Shown: positions 54,054-63,533 of the stretch, one piece after another
How positions within the stretch are numbered: position 1 is the first letter of the stretch
Layout of the letters: each line of letters starts with the position of its first letter
Assembly (NCBI GenBank): GCA_022823085.1
Contig: JAJDXV010000013.1
Location: forward strand, 16,712-80,711
Origin: Candidatus Poribacteria bacterium
GTDB taxonomy: Bacteria > Poribacteria > WGA-4E > WGA-3G
Reading direction: 5' to 3'
DNA length: 64,000 nt
Notes under the pieces: generated by a model
Databases searched by the model: none
What the model was told of the DNA's origin: nothing
What the model saw: only the letters and a program-made list of their open reading frames with translations
Made by a program: the position numbers and the translations under genes

Positions 54054-56099
54054 TTATGAAAGGGTACGTGCGATTTCTTCGTGGACATAACACTCAAGGA
54101 CATCGCCGACCTTCAGGTCAGCAAATTCCTCGATACCTATACCGCATTCATAGTTTGCTTGTACTTCGTTTACATTTTCCGTGAATCGACGAAGTGAAAT
54201 AACTTTTCCCTCGTGAATCAAGCGATTGTCTCGGAGGACCCGGAGCGGTTGATTGTAAGAGATGCGTCCCCAATTGACATAGCTGCCGGCGACTAAACCG
54301 AGGCGTGGCACTTTAAACAATTCACGAACCTCTGCGCGTCCGATAACGACCTCTCGAACTTCTGGGTCAAGTAAGCCTTCCATAGCTGACCGGATGTAGG
54401 AAATGAGGTTATAGATCACGTTGTATGTCCGGACGTCAATGCCCTCCAATTCCTTAGCTTGTACTGCCTCAGTTGTCGGGTGAACGTTGAAACCGACAAC
54501 AATAGCGTCAGATGCTGAAGCGAGCAAAATATCAGTTTCGGTGATTCCACCGACGGCTTGGTGAATGATGTTAATTTTAACTTCATCGGTGCTCAATTCA
54601 AGTAAAGATGAGGCGACTGCTTGTACGGAACCTTGTACATCGCCTTTAAGGACGACGTTCAATTCTTTAATTTCACCCTCTTGGATTTGTTGGTATAGAT
54701 TTTCCAAGCTGACGTGGCTATTTGTGCCGAGTTTCTCCGTTCGGTATTGATCGAGGCGTGCTTCGCTAATTGCGCGTGCGTCCTTTTCAGATTCAATGAC
54801 ATAGAATTTATCACCGGCTTCAGGTACACCTGTAAATCCGAGGACTTCGACAGGTGTTGAGGGACCGACTTTTTTCATCCGTTTGCCAAAATCGTCTATC
54901 ATCGCTCTCACTTTTCCGGAATACCTACCAGAGACAAAAAAGTCTCCGACGGTTAGTGTTCCGGCTTGTACGAGTACAGTTGCCACGGTGCCGCGCTCTT
55001 TATCGACTTCTGCTTCGATGACGACCCCGCGTGCGGATTTATCTGGGTTTGCCTTGAGTTCAAGGAGTGCTGCCTCCAAAAGTAGCATTTCGAGTAGAAA
55101 ATCGATGCCTGTTCCTTCTGTAGCGGAGGTTTCGACACAAATGGTTTGTCCACCCCATTCTTCAGGAATGAGTTCATGTTCTGATAGTTGTTGTTTTATA
55201 TAATCTGGTCGTGCGCCGGGGACATCGATTTTGTTAATTGCGACGACGATAGGTACTTTAGCGGCTTTTGCGTGGTTAATAGCCTCAACCGTTTGCGGCA
55301 TCACGCCGTCGTCGGCTGCGACGATAAGTACAACGATATCAGTCGCTTGTGCGCCGCGTGCGCGCATAGCGGTAAAAGCGGCGTGTCCCGGTGTATCCAA
55401 GAAAACGACACTTCCGCCTTCCAAAGTTACGTGATATGCCCCGATGTGTTGTGTGATATTCCCTGCTTCAGATTCACTGATATTTGATTGACGGATAGCG
55501 TCCAAGAGAGAAGTTTTACCGTGGTCAACGTGTCCCATAATTGTAACAACCGGTGCCCGGGGTTGCAAAGATTCAGATGGGTCTGGTTCTTCGACCAACA
55601 GTTCTTCCTCAAGTGTTTTCGCTTTGATAGCTTCAAAACCCAAGTGCTCTCCAAGCATAACGAGGGTATCGTAATCGAGCCTCTGGTTTATATTTGCTAT
55701 CACTTTCAGTTTCATGAGTTGCATAATGAGCACCGACGGTTGCAAGTCGAGTGATACGGCGAGATCAGAAACGGTCGCGCCTTCTTCGATTTTCAAACCG
55801 TTGGTGGCATTTTTGACGGTTGCTTCATTTGTGGATACGCCATGCGCGTCGGATTCGGCTGTCAGTTCAGACTCTATTAATGCGACCGTATCCGGGTCAA
55901 GCGATGTCATATCATTTCTAACCTTGACCCCCAGATTCTTCAAGTAGGCGATAAGTTCCTGGGGCGTTAGGTCGTATTGTTTTGCCAATTCATGAACCCG
56001 CGTGCCTTGTCCGTGATTTTCTTCACGATTATCTTTAGTGGATTTTCGCCGTTGCCGTGGGGCTCTACTCATTCGCCGTTGCCGTGGGGCTCTACTCAT
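54054..56099 (-). CDS. infB: Translation initiation factor IF-2
   Basis: A GTPase that positions initiator tRNA, 681 aa from ATG 56099, preceded by GGAGGTG. A longer start at 56165 would run far into ylxR. An IF2-N helical domain ([24 protein letters not shown]) is followed by a second one, the G domain ([21 protein letters not shown]) and the C-terminal beta barrels with [11 protein letters not shown]. The first 18 residues are two copies of MSRAPRQRR from a 27-bp tandem duplication, giving two equivalent starts. Confidence 0.96.
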   Translation of the reverse strand: MSRAPRQRRMSRAPRQRRKSTKDNREENHGQGTRVHELAKQYDLTPQELIAYLKNLGVKVRNDMTSLDPDTVALIESELTAESDAHGVSTNEATVKNATNGLKIEEGATVSDLAVSLDLQPSVLIMQLMKLKVIANINQRLDYDTLVMLGEHLGFEAIKAKTLEEELLVEEPDPSESLQPRAPVVTIMGHVDHGKTSLLDAIRQSNISESEAGNITQHIGAYHVTLEGGSVVFLDTPGHAAFTAMRARGAQATDIVVLIVAADDGVMPQTVEAINHAKAAKVPIVVAINKIDVPGARPDYIKQQLSEHELIPEEWGGQTICVETSATEGTGIDFLLEMLLLEAALLELKANPDKSARGVVIEAEVDKERGTVATVLVQAGTLTVGDFFVSGRYSGKVRAMIDDFGKRMKKVGPSTPVEVLGFTGVPEAGDKFYVIESEKDARAISEARLDQYRTEKLGTNSHVSLENLYQQIQEGEIKELNVVLKGDVQGSVQAVASSLLELSTDEVKINIIHQAVGGITETDILLASASDAIVVGFNVHPTTEAVQAKELEGIDVRTYNVIYNLISYIRSAMEGLLDPEVREVVIGRAEVRELFKVPRLGLVAGSYVNWGRISYNQPLRVLRDNRLIHEGKVISLRRFTENVNEVQANYECGIGIEEFADLKVGDVLECYVHEEIARTLS
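56046..56099 (-). repeat. Perfect 27-bp tandem duplication at the infB start
   Basis: 56046-56072 and 56073-56099 are identical and each encodes MSRAPRQRR, including its own ATG. Only the upstream copy follows the ribosome-binding site. Confidence 0.85.
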
Positions 56100-56409
56100 A
56101 GGAGCACCTCCTTTTTTCTGTTGTGCTATCGGATTCTCTTGTCCATCGAAGAAGGATCTTCTCAAATCGTTCTATAACCGCGTGTGCGAGTTGTGTCCGT
56201 AATAACGAATTAATGCGTCTCGGCGATTTAAAAGCTTTCAAGATGCAGGATTCGGAGCGGCAAACATAAGCACCACGCCCGTGTCGCTTCTTTTGGTTGT
56301 CAATTCGGAGTGTTCCATCTTTTTGACCGACGAATCGGATCAATATCCGTTGTGGAAATTTTTCTCGACACCCGATACAAGTCCGAATAACATCCGTCAA
56401 CAATTTCAC
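56092..56409 (-). CDS. ylxR: YlxR-family (DUF448) RNA-binding protein
   Basis: A 105-aa protein with the DUF448 pattern RTCIGCREKFPQRILIRFV and GRGAYVCRSESCILKAFK. The family binds RNA and is normally encoded between nusA and infB. It overlaps nusA by ATGA (56406-56409) and infB by 8 bp. Confidence 0.93.
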   Translation of the reverse strand: MKLLTDVIRTCIGCREKFPQRILIRFVGQKDGTLRIDNQKKRHGRGAYVCRSESCILKAFKSPRRINSLLRTQLAHAVIERFEKILLRWTRESDSTTEKRRCSYE

Positions 56410-57701
56410 CCACTTTCAGATTCAACATCGAAATCGTCTTCAACATCGAAATCATCATCGCTGGTTGCCTCAAGCGGATCAGCGTCTTGTTCTCCAGTTT
56501 CGGTTTCAAGAGTATCTGTATCTACCGTAGGATCGTCTATATTTTCACCATCGGCTGCATCGGTAGCGTCTGCAGCGGATTGTTCTTGCTGATTTTCGTG
56601 AGCGTCTTCATCAGGTGTGTCTACTGTTTGCTCAGTTTCATCGGATTTGAAGAGTTCATTGATCGAGACCGTGTCTTCGGATTCACCTTTTATATCGATT
56701 TTCCATCCGGTTAATTTTGCGGCGAGCCGAGCGTTCTGTCCACGTTGCCCGATGGCTAAGGAGAGTTGGTTGTCTGGTACAATGACGCGTGCGCTTTTAT
56801 TTTCCTCGTGGAGTTCGACTCTTTTGACGACGACACGTCCCAAAGCGTTCGCGATAAAAACGTTTGGGTCTTCGCTCCATTCAACGAGATCAATTTTTTC
56901 GTCATCGAGTTCACTGACGATAGCGCGTACACGAATTCCTTTGACGCCGACACAGGTGCCGACGGCATCTATTCCTTCTTCCGTAGCTCTGACTGCGACT
57001 TTTGCGCGATTGCCTGGGTCGCGTGCGACTGCCATTATTCGGACTTGCCCATCGTAGATTTCGGGGACTTCTTGTTCAAATAACATCGCGACGAGGTCTC
57101 TGTGTGTTCGTGATACGATGATCGGGGCACCGCGCATCTCGTTTTTCACATTCAATATTAGGCATTGCAAGCGTTTCCCGCGTTCGTAGTTGTGTGAGCG
57201 CGGCATTTCTCGGGGTGGTAAAAAGGCTTCTGTCTGCTCAAGGTCTAAGATAATACCACCGCGTTCAAAGCGCTGAACATAACCGGTGATGACCTCACCC
57301 TCGCGTCCCTCGAATTCCTGATAGATTTTTTCGCGTTCAGCCTGTTTGATTTTTTGGAAAAGGATCTGTTTTGCTAACTGTGCGGGAATCCGTCCGAATT
57401 CGCTCGGATTAATTTCGACGTTCAGTACCTGTCCGATTTCAATGTCCTCTTGGATTTGCTTGGCTTGTTCGATGGGGATTTCTGTGGAGAAATCACGCAT
57501 AATATTAACGACCGTCTTAGGGACATAGCAGCGTATATCGCTGTTTTCCAAATTAATTTCAACAGCGACATCGGCATCGGCACCATAAACTCGGCGTGCT
57601 GCGGCGCGAAGTGCTTCTTCTATCGCCTCAACAAAAACCTGTTCAGGTAAATCTGTTTGTGCTGTATTCTGACGAATAGCGTTCTGGAGGTCCTTTAACA
57701 T
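56406..57701 (-). CDS. nusA: Transcription termination/antitermination factor NusA
   Basis: 431 aa from ATG 57701 (MLKDLQNAIRQN); the frame remains open 200 bp upstream but that part overlaps rimP. N-terminal RNAP-binding domain, S1 domain (GEVITGYVQRFERGGIILDLEQTEAFLP), and KH domains (DPGNRAKVAV, GACVG-type CVGVKGIRVRAIVSEL, GQRGQNARLAAKLTGW). A 70-residue Asp/Glu-rich tail ends the protein (DDDFDVEDDFDVESESG). It acts on elongating RNA polymerase. Confidence 0.95.
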   Translation of the reverse strand: MLKDLQNAIRQNTAQTDLPEQVFVEAIEEALRAAARRVYGADADVAVEINLENSDIRCYVPKTVVNIMRDFSTEIPIEQAKQIQEDIEIGQVLNVEINPSEFGRIPAQLAKQILFQKIKQAEREKIYQEFEGREGEVITGYVQRFERGGIILDLEQTEAFLPPREMPRSHNYERGKRLQCLILNVKNEMRGAPIIVSRTHRDLVAMLFEQEVPEIYDGQVRIMAVARDPGNRAKVAVRATEEGIDAVGTCVGVKGIRVRAIVSELDDEKIDLVEWSEDPNVFIANALGRVVVKRVELHEENKSARVIVPDNQLSLAIGQRGQNARLAAKLTGWKIDIKGESEDTVSINELFKSDETEQTVDTPDEDAHENQQEQSAADATDAADGENIDDPTVDTDTLETETGEQDADPLEATSDDDFDVEDDFDVESESG

Positions 57702-57721
57702 GTGTGCTTTGCCTTTCCGTG

Positions 57722-58183
57722 TTACCACTGTAAATGTATATGTGCTGTGCGAATCTGTGAAATTTCGACAGAGATGTTCCTTCCACCGGTTTGTGCTAAG
57801 ACAACCGTTTCGGGTTGGACTTCTACAACGACACCTTCGACGTAGTGTTCTTGTCGGTTTTCCGATTCGGAGTTGACTTCGATGCGGACAGTTCGCCCGC
57901 AATTTCGCTGGAAGTCCCTTGCGGTTCTTAAAGGTCTATCGACTCCGGGTGAGGCGACTTCTAACTGTGTATAGCCTGCGAAAAACTCGTGGACTTCTAA
58001 AATCGGTTGTACGATATGATTCACGGCTTGGCAATCTTTCACCGAGAGTCCATCTGGTTTGTAGATGAGGAGTCGCAGTGTCTGCCGATGCGTTTCTACA
58101 TCCACGAGTTCGATACCGTCGCTATCAAGTATCGGTGTTAGCATCTCAATAATAGCGTTTTTCTCGGTTGTTGTCATCTTCAC
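57722..58183 (-). CDS. rimP: Ribosome maturation factor RimP
   Basis: 153 aa: IELVDVETHRQTLRLLIYKPDGLSVKDCQAVNHIV, then LEVASPGVDRPLRTARDFQRNCGR. It is required for 30S maturation and is the first gene of the rimP-to-pnp operon. GGTGAAG precedes the start, and TATAAT lies 22 bp upstream. Confidence 0.95.
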   Translation of the reverse strand: MKMTTTEKNAIIEMLTPILDSDGIELVDVETHRQTLRLLIYKPDGLSVKDCQAVNHIVQPILEVHEFFAGYTQLEVASPGVDRPLRTARDFQRNCGRTVRIEVNSESENRQEHYVEGVVVEVQPETVVLAQTGGRNISVEISQIRTAHIHLQW

Positions 58184-58205
58184 CTATGAAAGCATCCTAT
58201 GTCAA

Positions 58206-58232
58206 ATTATAAAAAAACGCGAATTATCCCAA
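58206..58232 (-). promoter_or_regulatory. Candidate promoter of the rimP operon
   Basis: A perfect TATAAT (58211-58206) with TTGGGA (58232-58227) 15 bases upstream; spacing is short. The start of transcription would be about 16 bases before rimP. Confidence 0.4.
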
Positions 58233-58994
58233 TAATAAAGGTCCCTCGCGGTTGGTTCTATGTTGTGTGGTGCAGTTGACAGGAGTCGCACTGAGGTACA
58301 AGTGTCTCCATCTAATTTTATCATGCCTGCTTAACACAACTTCTATCGATTGCCAAGTAACGGCTTATCAATTGCTATCTATTACTGATATCGTTACATA
58401 TATACCTGTTTTCCTTGATTTAGTCAAGCCAATTCACGACTTGCAGAAAACCACTGGTGGAACACTAATGTGTTAGAAAAAACTTGATGATATGGTGTGT
58501 GCCACGTACTTGAGTTATTGAATTCTTCGTTCCGCCGCCAATCTGAATTTCCTTCTGCTGGCTACGGGTTGCTGCCCTAACGATCGCGATGCGTCGGATC
58601 GGCACAGATTATGACTTAATTGTATCATATTCAACGCTATAAGTCAAATTAAAAAGCTGCCTCTGCCCCACGAACTGAATTATCAAAGCCATTCAGGCAT
58701 CAACCAAACGCTAAAGCGTGTATCGCGATTTTCACAGTTTTCATAGTAAAACGCGAAAACTGAGATGATACCGCCCGCCTTTTAACAAGGCAGCATAATA
58801 CCAAATCTAATTGATGATTCCTCTTAAAAGTGCCATCATCTTTCAGTTATGCCCAGTTCGGTTAGGAAACCGAACCTACCGGGTCCGGATGGATGGTGTA
58901 GGGTTAATGCAATACAAACTTTTAGAAATGGTATAAGTTTACAATATCGTCCAAACTTTAGTATAAATCGCCTCGCACACCCATCACAGATTAA

Positions 58995-59023
58995 TTGATT
59001 TTAAAATTCAATCATGATAAAAT
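58995..59023 (+). promoter_or_regulatory. Promoter of the M32 carboxypeptidase gene
   Basis: TTGATT (58995-59000), 17-base spacer, TAAAAT (59018-59023); 9 of 12 consensus positions. A leader of about 70 bases runs to the GTG start. Confidence 0.6.
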
Positions 59024-59097
59024 TGAATCGATTAATAGAACTACGAAATACAAACGTCCCATATCCATTAACATAAGCGATAGAGAGGAGAAATATT

Positions 59098-60609
59098 GTG
59101 GAAACCAAGTTTCAAGAACTCAAAACCCGTCTGATAGAAGTGAATGATATATCGTCTGCTGCTGGGTTGCTCCACTGGGATCAATCCACTTACATGCCGC
59201 CGGGCGGTGCCGCTGCGCGTGCGCGCCAAATGGCGACGCTCGGACGATTATCGCACGAGAAGTTTACGGACCCCGCTGTCGGCAAACTGCTTGACGCGCT
59301 TGAGCCGTACCAAAAGAGTCTCCCCTACGACTCCGATGAAGCGAGCCTGCTTCGTCTCACACGGCGGAGATATGAACGCGCGATTAAAGTACCCGCAGAA
59401 TTCACAGCAGAAGTCACCAACCACACTTCGGAATCGTTTCAGGTGTGGACTGAGGCGCGTCCGGCGAACGACTTTGAACGGGTACGTCCATACTTAGAAA
59501 AAACATTGGAATATAGCCGACAGTCCGCGAACTTTTTTCCTGGATATGATCATATCGCGGATCCGCTTATTGAGCCGAGGGATTACGGCATGAAAGCGGC
59601 GGATGTTAAACGCGTTTTTGCTGAATTACGCGCAGAACTTGTGCCAATCGTTTCCGCTATCACCTCACAGGAACCAGCCGACGATTCATGCTTGCACCAA
59701 TACTTTCCAGAGGAGAAACAACTCGCGTTCGGTTTAGAGGTATCTCAGCAATTCGGGTATGATCTGAACCGTGGACGGCAGGATAAGACGCACCACCCGT
59801 TTATGACGAAATTCTCGCTCGGCGATGTCCGGATCACAACCCGGACAAAAGAAAACTTCCTCGGCGATGCGTTGTTCAGCACGTTACACGAAACCGGACA
59901 CGCACTTTATGAACAAGGTATCCGCATGGACTTTGAAGGTACACCGCTCGCTCGCGGCACATCCTCCGGTGTCCATGAAAGTCAATCAAGACTTTGGGAG
60001 AATATTGTCGGTAGAAGTCGAGGGTTTTGGAACCACTTCTATCCACAACTTCAAAGTGTGTTCCCTGAACAACTCGGCGATGTCCCGATAGACACATTTT
60101 ACCGAGCGATAAATAAAGTTGAACGTTCTCTCATCCGTACAAACGCTGACGAGGTGACATACAACCTACACGTCATGTTGCGTTTCGACTTTGAATTGGC
60201 ACTCTTAGAGGGACAATTAGAGATTAAAGACCTCCCGAACGCGTGGCGTGAAAGATTTGAAGCCGATTTCGGCATCGTGCCACCGGACGACAAAGACGGC
60301 GTTTTACAAGACGTGCACTGGTATTTTGGGTTGATTGGCGGCTCGTTTCAGGGATACACCTTAGGCAACATCTTAGGCGCGCAATTCTTCTCTGCTACCA
60401 CCGAGGCGCACCCAGAAGTTCCCTCCGAAATCGAAAACGGTGAATTCCAAACACTTCACGACTGGTTAAAGGAGAACCTTTATCAGCACGGATCGAAATA
60501 TACCGCACCTGAGATCGTTGAACGCACAACCGGGACCCCGTTGTCTATTCAGCCATATATGACCTACCTACGCACAAAGTACGGCGAATTATACAACTTA
60601 ACGGGTTAA
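59098..60609 (+). CDS. M32-family metallocarboxypeptidase
   Basis: A zinc carboxypeptidase of the Taq/Pfu type, 503 aa. The metal motif HETGH is at residues 264-268, followed by ALYEQG. Other family segments are DQSTYMPPGGAAARARQMATL, GTSSGVHESQSRLWEN and VTYNLHVMLRFDFELALLEG. The start is GTG 59098, after GAGAGGAG. It is cytoplasmic and removes C-terminal residues from peptides. It stands first in the only plus-strand group. Confidence 0.95.
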   Translation: METKFQELKTRLIEVNDISSAAGLLHWDQSTYMPPGGAAARARQMATLGRLSHEKFTDPAVGKLLDALEPYQKSLPYDSDEASLLRLTRRRYERAIKVPAEFTAEVTNHTSESFQVWTEARPANDFERVRPYLEKTLEYSRQSANFFPGYDHIADPLIEPRDYGMKAADVKRVFAELRAELVPIVSAITSQEPADDSCLHQYFPEEKQLAFGLEVSQQFGYDLNRGRQDKTHHPFMTKFSLGDVRITTRTKENFLGDALFSTLHETGHALYEQGIRMDFEGTPLARGTSSGVHESQSRLWENIVGRSRGFWNHFYPQLQSVFPEQLGDVPIDTFYRAINKVERSLIRTNADEVTYNLHVMLRFDFELALLEGQLEIKDLPNAWRERFEADFGIVPPDDKDGVLQDVHWYFGLIGGSFQGYTLGNILGAQFFSATTEAHPEVPSEIENGEFQTLHDWLKENLYQHGSKYTAPEIVERTTGTPLSIQPYMTYLRTKYGELYNLTG

Positions 60610-60640
60610 CCAATTAGCAAACCGACAAGGAGACTTTACC

Positions 60641-61162
60641 ATGGGAAACATGCGGACGCTACTCATTCTAACGCTCTGTGGCTTTCTACAGGCTTGCGGT
60701 GGGCTGAAGCTGATTGATGTTTCCAAAAGCTCCGAGGCACTTCAACTTACGCCCCCACAGCAGCAGACGATTCACCCAAAATTGAAGCTCATCCGCGACA
60801 TCGTTGAGGATTACAATTTCGAGAAAAAACAGTTAGAGGCAGATTATCAGGTGTATCGGGCAGGCATAACACAGCGCGCTTACAATCGATATGAAGACAG
60901 GTTTATGGATACGCGCTCGCGGCGCGAACTCAATGTATTTCGTCAGGAGGCCCGGAAATTTCTCAGACAACGCGACATCTTCCTTGACGAAATTAAGGAT
61001 ATCATTGAGGAGATCACGGCAGAACTGACCCCCGATCAACGCATTAAATTGGCTGAGCTGAAACTACCGAAGTTAGAGGTACCGATGATGCTTCAGCGCG
61101 ATCCTTACCATGAACTCCGTTATATCCGAAATCACCCGCTTGGTGGTGTAGATATATTTTAA
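60641..61162 (+). CDS. Uncharacterised lipoprotein
   Basis: A 173-aa protein with a lipoprotein signal (LLILTLCGFLQAC). A helical, charged mature part (EKKQLEADYQVYRAGITQRA, then DEIKDIIEEITAELTPDQRIKLAEL) suggests coiled coils. AAGGAG precedes the start. Its pattern resembles small Spy/CpxP-like helical proteins only loosely (inference). It is 31 bp after the peptidase gene. Confidence 0.55.
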   Translation: MGNMRTLLILTLCGFLQACGGLKLIDVSKSSEALQLTPPQQQTIHPKLKLIRDIVEDYNFEKKQLEADYQVYRAGITQRAYNRYEDRFMDTRSRRELNVFRQEARKFLRQRDIFLDEIKDIIEEITAELTPDQRIKLAELKLPKLEVPMMLQRDPYHELRYIRNHPLGGVDIF

Positions 61163-61171
61163 TTTCTCAGC

Positions 61172-62452
61172 ATGGATTATTATGTCAGTCTACTCGGTGA
61201 CGATTCAAACAACGGTTTGTCCGAAACGCAGTCTTGGCGAAGCATCGAACGGGTGAACGCTACGGAGCTACTGCCGGGCGATTCGGTTCGGTTTGAAGCC
61301 AACCAAACCTTCGTCGGAAACCTCCGCTTGGCGAAGGTTAATACACAGCGTCAGATAGACGAAGCAGGTGTTGTAACGATAGGCTCTTATGGATTAGGTA
61401 GCGCGACGATTGACGCGGGGGCTGGTGCCGGTTTCATAGCAAAAAACAGGGGCGGCATTCATCTCGTCAATCTCAACTTCGTCGGGGCGGGTGCATCAAA
61501 GAATACCGGTTCCGGTATCTCGTTTATGAACACCTTACCCAGAGACACCAAGTTATCAGATGTTCGGATTCATCGGGTAGATGTCAGCGGATTCAAGCAC
61601 GCCGGGGTTCATGTCGTAGCACAACCGATTGATAACAGTTGGAGCGGGTTCCGTAATGTCAGAATTACGAACACCACAAGCCACGACAACGGTGATGCTG
61701 GTATCAGTTGTATCGGTGCTTGGAACCCAGAGCGAAAGGGTTACGCACACACCGATTTTTACATCGGTAACTGTAGTGCGTATAGGAACACCGGTATTCC
61801 GGGTAAAGGCAGCCATTCAGGGAACGGTATTGTCCTTGCACAAGTAGATGGCGCACTCATTGAGCATTGCCGCGCTTATGAAAACGGTAGATTGAACGAT
61901 TACGAAGGCGGCGGTCCCGTCGGTATATGGACGTGGGATGCCAACCGTGTTGTGATTCAATCCAACGAATCTCATCACAACCGCACAGGGAGCAGCAAAG
62001 ATGGCGGTGGGTTCGATCTGGATGGCGGTGTAACGAATTCAGTCGTTCAGCATAACTATTCCCACGACAACGACGGTGCTGGATATCTATTGGCGCAATT
62101 CGAGGGGGCGCGTCCGTTTTACGGTAACGTCATCCGTTATAACCTGAGTGTGAATGATGGCAGGAAAAACAGTTATGGCGGCATCCACCTATGGTCTACT
62201 GGTGCGAACGGTGGCATCACAGACACAAAATTTTATGCCAATACAGTCTACACGATACCTTCCGCGAATAGCAGTCCGGCTGCCGTCGATTGCACAAGCG
62301 ACGCGGTTCGTAACATCCGCTTCTATAACAACCGTTTCCATACCGATGGGAAGGCAGATTGTGTCCGTGGTCATGCGAATCGAAACGTCGTATTTGAAAA
62401 CAATACCTTCGAGTCGAACTACAAATTTCCGAGAGCACCTATTGAGGCGTGA
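61172..62452 (+). CDS. Right-handed parallel beta-helix repeat protein
   Basis: A 426-aa protein made of short turns with SHDNGDAGIS, SHHNRTGSSKDGGGFDLDGG and YSHDNDGAGYLLAQFEGARP, the pattern of pectate-lyase-type beta helices. It starts DYYVSLLGDDSNNGLSETQSW, a common opening of such carbohydrate-active proteins. No signal peptide is seen, so export is uncertain. Substrate unknown. It ends 3 bp before the converging nucleoside hydrolase gene. Confidence 0.8.
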   Translation: MDYYVSLLGDDSNNGLSETQSWRSIERVNATELLPGDSVRFEANQTFVGNLRLAKVNTQRQIDEAGVVTIGSYGLGSATIDAGAGAGFIAKNRGGIHLVNLNFVGAGASKNTGSGISFMNTLPRDTKLSDVRIHRVDVSGFKHAGVHVVAQPIDNSWSGFRNVRITNTTSHDNGDAGISCIGAWNPERKGYAHTDFYIGNCSAYRNTGIPGKGSHSGNGIVLAQVDGALIEHCRAYENGRLNDYEGGGPVGIWTWDANRVVIQSNESHHNRTGSSKDGGGFDLDGGVTNSVVQHNYSHDNDGAGYLLAQFEGARPFYGNVIRYNLSVNDGRKNSYGGIHLWSTGANGGITDTKFYANTVYTIPSANSSPAAVDCTSDAVRNIRFYNNRFHTDGKADCVRGHANRNVVFENNTFESNYKFPRAPIEA

Positions 62453-62454
62453 TT

Positions 62455-63417
62455 TCAGTGTAGTCGGTTAAAAAAATGATCCAAAAACGCTTCAGCGGCC
62501 ACCTTTATACAGACCTGTGCGTTCGGGTTCGGATGTCGGCGTTCAGGCCGTAGATCGGCAACAGTCATACCGTTCGTCAAAGTGCCAGTGGTTTCGACCT
62601 GTACGTAGGCATCAACACTCTCAAAGTGTGCAGGATGAGTGAGCATACCGATGGGGAGCGCGTCGTGGATATGAAATCCCCAGAACCCGACGTGTTGACG
62701 ATAGAATTCCATACATGCCTGTGTTGCGTCCTTGAGAAAGTAGGAGATATTATCTTCTCGCTTACCAATTTCGGCATGCAACCGCTCACCTGTTAAGACG
62801 ACTTGATGCGTTGCGTCAAGGGGTGCGATATGGAGCGGGACACCGAAATCGAAAACTTCTTGTGCCGCATGCGGATCCACGAAGATGTTGAATTCTGAAG
62901 TTGTTGTGACGTTACCGTATTCTTCAAACACGCCACCCATCACGACGATTTTCTGAAGCCGTCGCATCTTGGATGCATCCTTGCGGATCGCCTTCGCGAT
63001 GTTCGTCAATGGACCTAACGTCACAATAACCAGTTCATCTGGATAACGCGATGCCGTCTCAAGGATGAGATCGACCCCTGACAGCGTTGCTATCTCTGTG
63101 TTTACTGGAGAGTACAACAGACTGCCATCAGTGGAACGGCGTTCGCTGGTATTCCCTAATCCGTCTTCACCGTGGACGTGTGCCGCTGTTACGAGTTGTT
63201 TGACAAGCGGTTTTGCCTCGCCTTGCGCGATAGTGGGAAATTCGTCTAAATCCAGCACGTCAAGAATTGTGAGTAGGTTTTGTGTTGCCTGTGCAACAGG
63301 TACATTCCCGCAGACAGTCGTTATCGCTTCTATCTGTAATTCAGGTGATCGCATTGCAAGAAAAATAGCGAAAGCGTCATCTACACCCGGATCAGTATCT
63401 ATAAGGATTCGTTGCAT
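62455..63417 (-). CDS. Nucleoside hydrolase (inosine/uridine-preferring type)
   Basis: Cleaves the N-glycosidic bond of ribonucleosides, 320 aa. The calcium-binding DTDPGVDDA is at residues 7-15, and VTLGPLTNIAKAIR and VVMGGVF follow; the C-terminal HDALP has the catalytic histidine region. Its base preference cannot be told from sequence. Confidence 0.92.
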   Translation of the reverse strand: MQRILIDTDPGVDDAFAIFLAMRSPELQIEAITTVCGNVPVAQATQNLLTILDVLDLDEFPTIAQGEAKPLVKQLVTAAHVHGEDGLGNTSERRSTDGSLLYSPVNTEIATLSGVDLILETASRYPDELVIVTLGPLTNIAKAIRKDASKMRRLQKIVVMGGVFEEYGNVTTTSEFNIFVDPHAAQEVFDFGVPLHIAPLDATHQVVLTGERLHAEIGKREDNISYFLKDATQACMEFYRQHVGFWGFHIHDALPIGMLTHPAHFESVDAYVQVETTGTLTNGMTVADLRPERRHPNPNAQVCIKVAAEAFLDHFFNRLH

Positions 63418-63533
63418 TTTCTACCGATGAATTAAACCTGTAGATTTCCGAACATATCTGTAGAAACAGACTTTGGACTGTTGCGATAGGTCGACTGCCT
63501 ATCGTTTCGGAGCTACGGTCTTGCAACTACGTA
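63418..63533 (-). other. TnpB 3' region with hairpin, possible right end or guide RNA
   Basis: The 116 bases after the tnpB stop contain CGATAGG/CCTATCG (63484-63490 with 63498-63504). TnpB guide RNAs overlap the 3' end of the gene and the element's right end, so this is where one would be expected. The border is not defined. Confidence 0.35.

Larger units (their letters stand above)
58184..59097. other. 914-bp non-coding gap between divergent transcription units
   Basis: It holds the rimP promoter candidate at its left end, a perfect hairpin GTTCGGTT-AGGA-AACCGAAC (58856-58875) followed by CTACCGGG, and the promoter of the peptidase gene at its right end. The AACCG(A/C)ACCTACCGGG motif recurs at 19188-19203. 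I see no gene or tRNA here. Confidence 0.6.
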
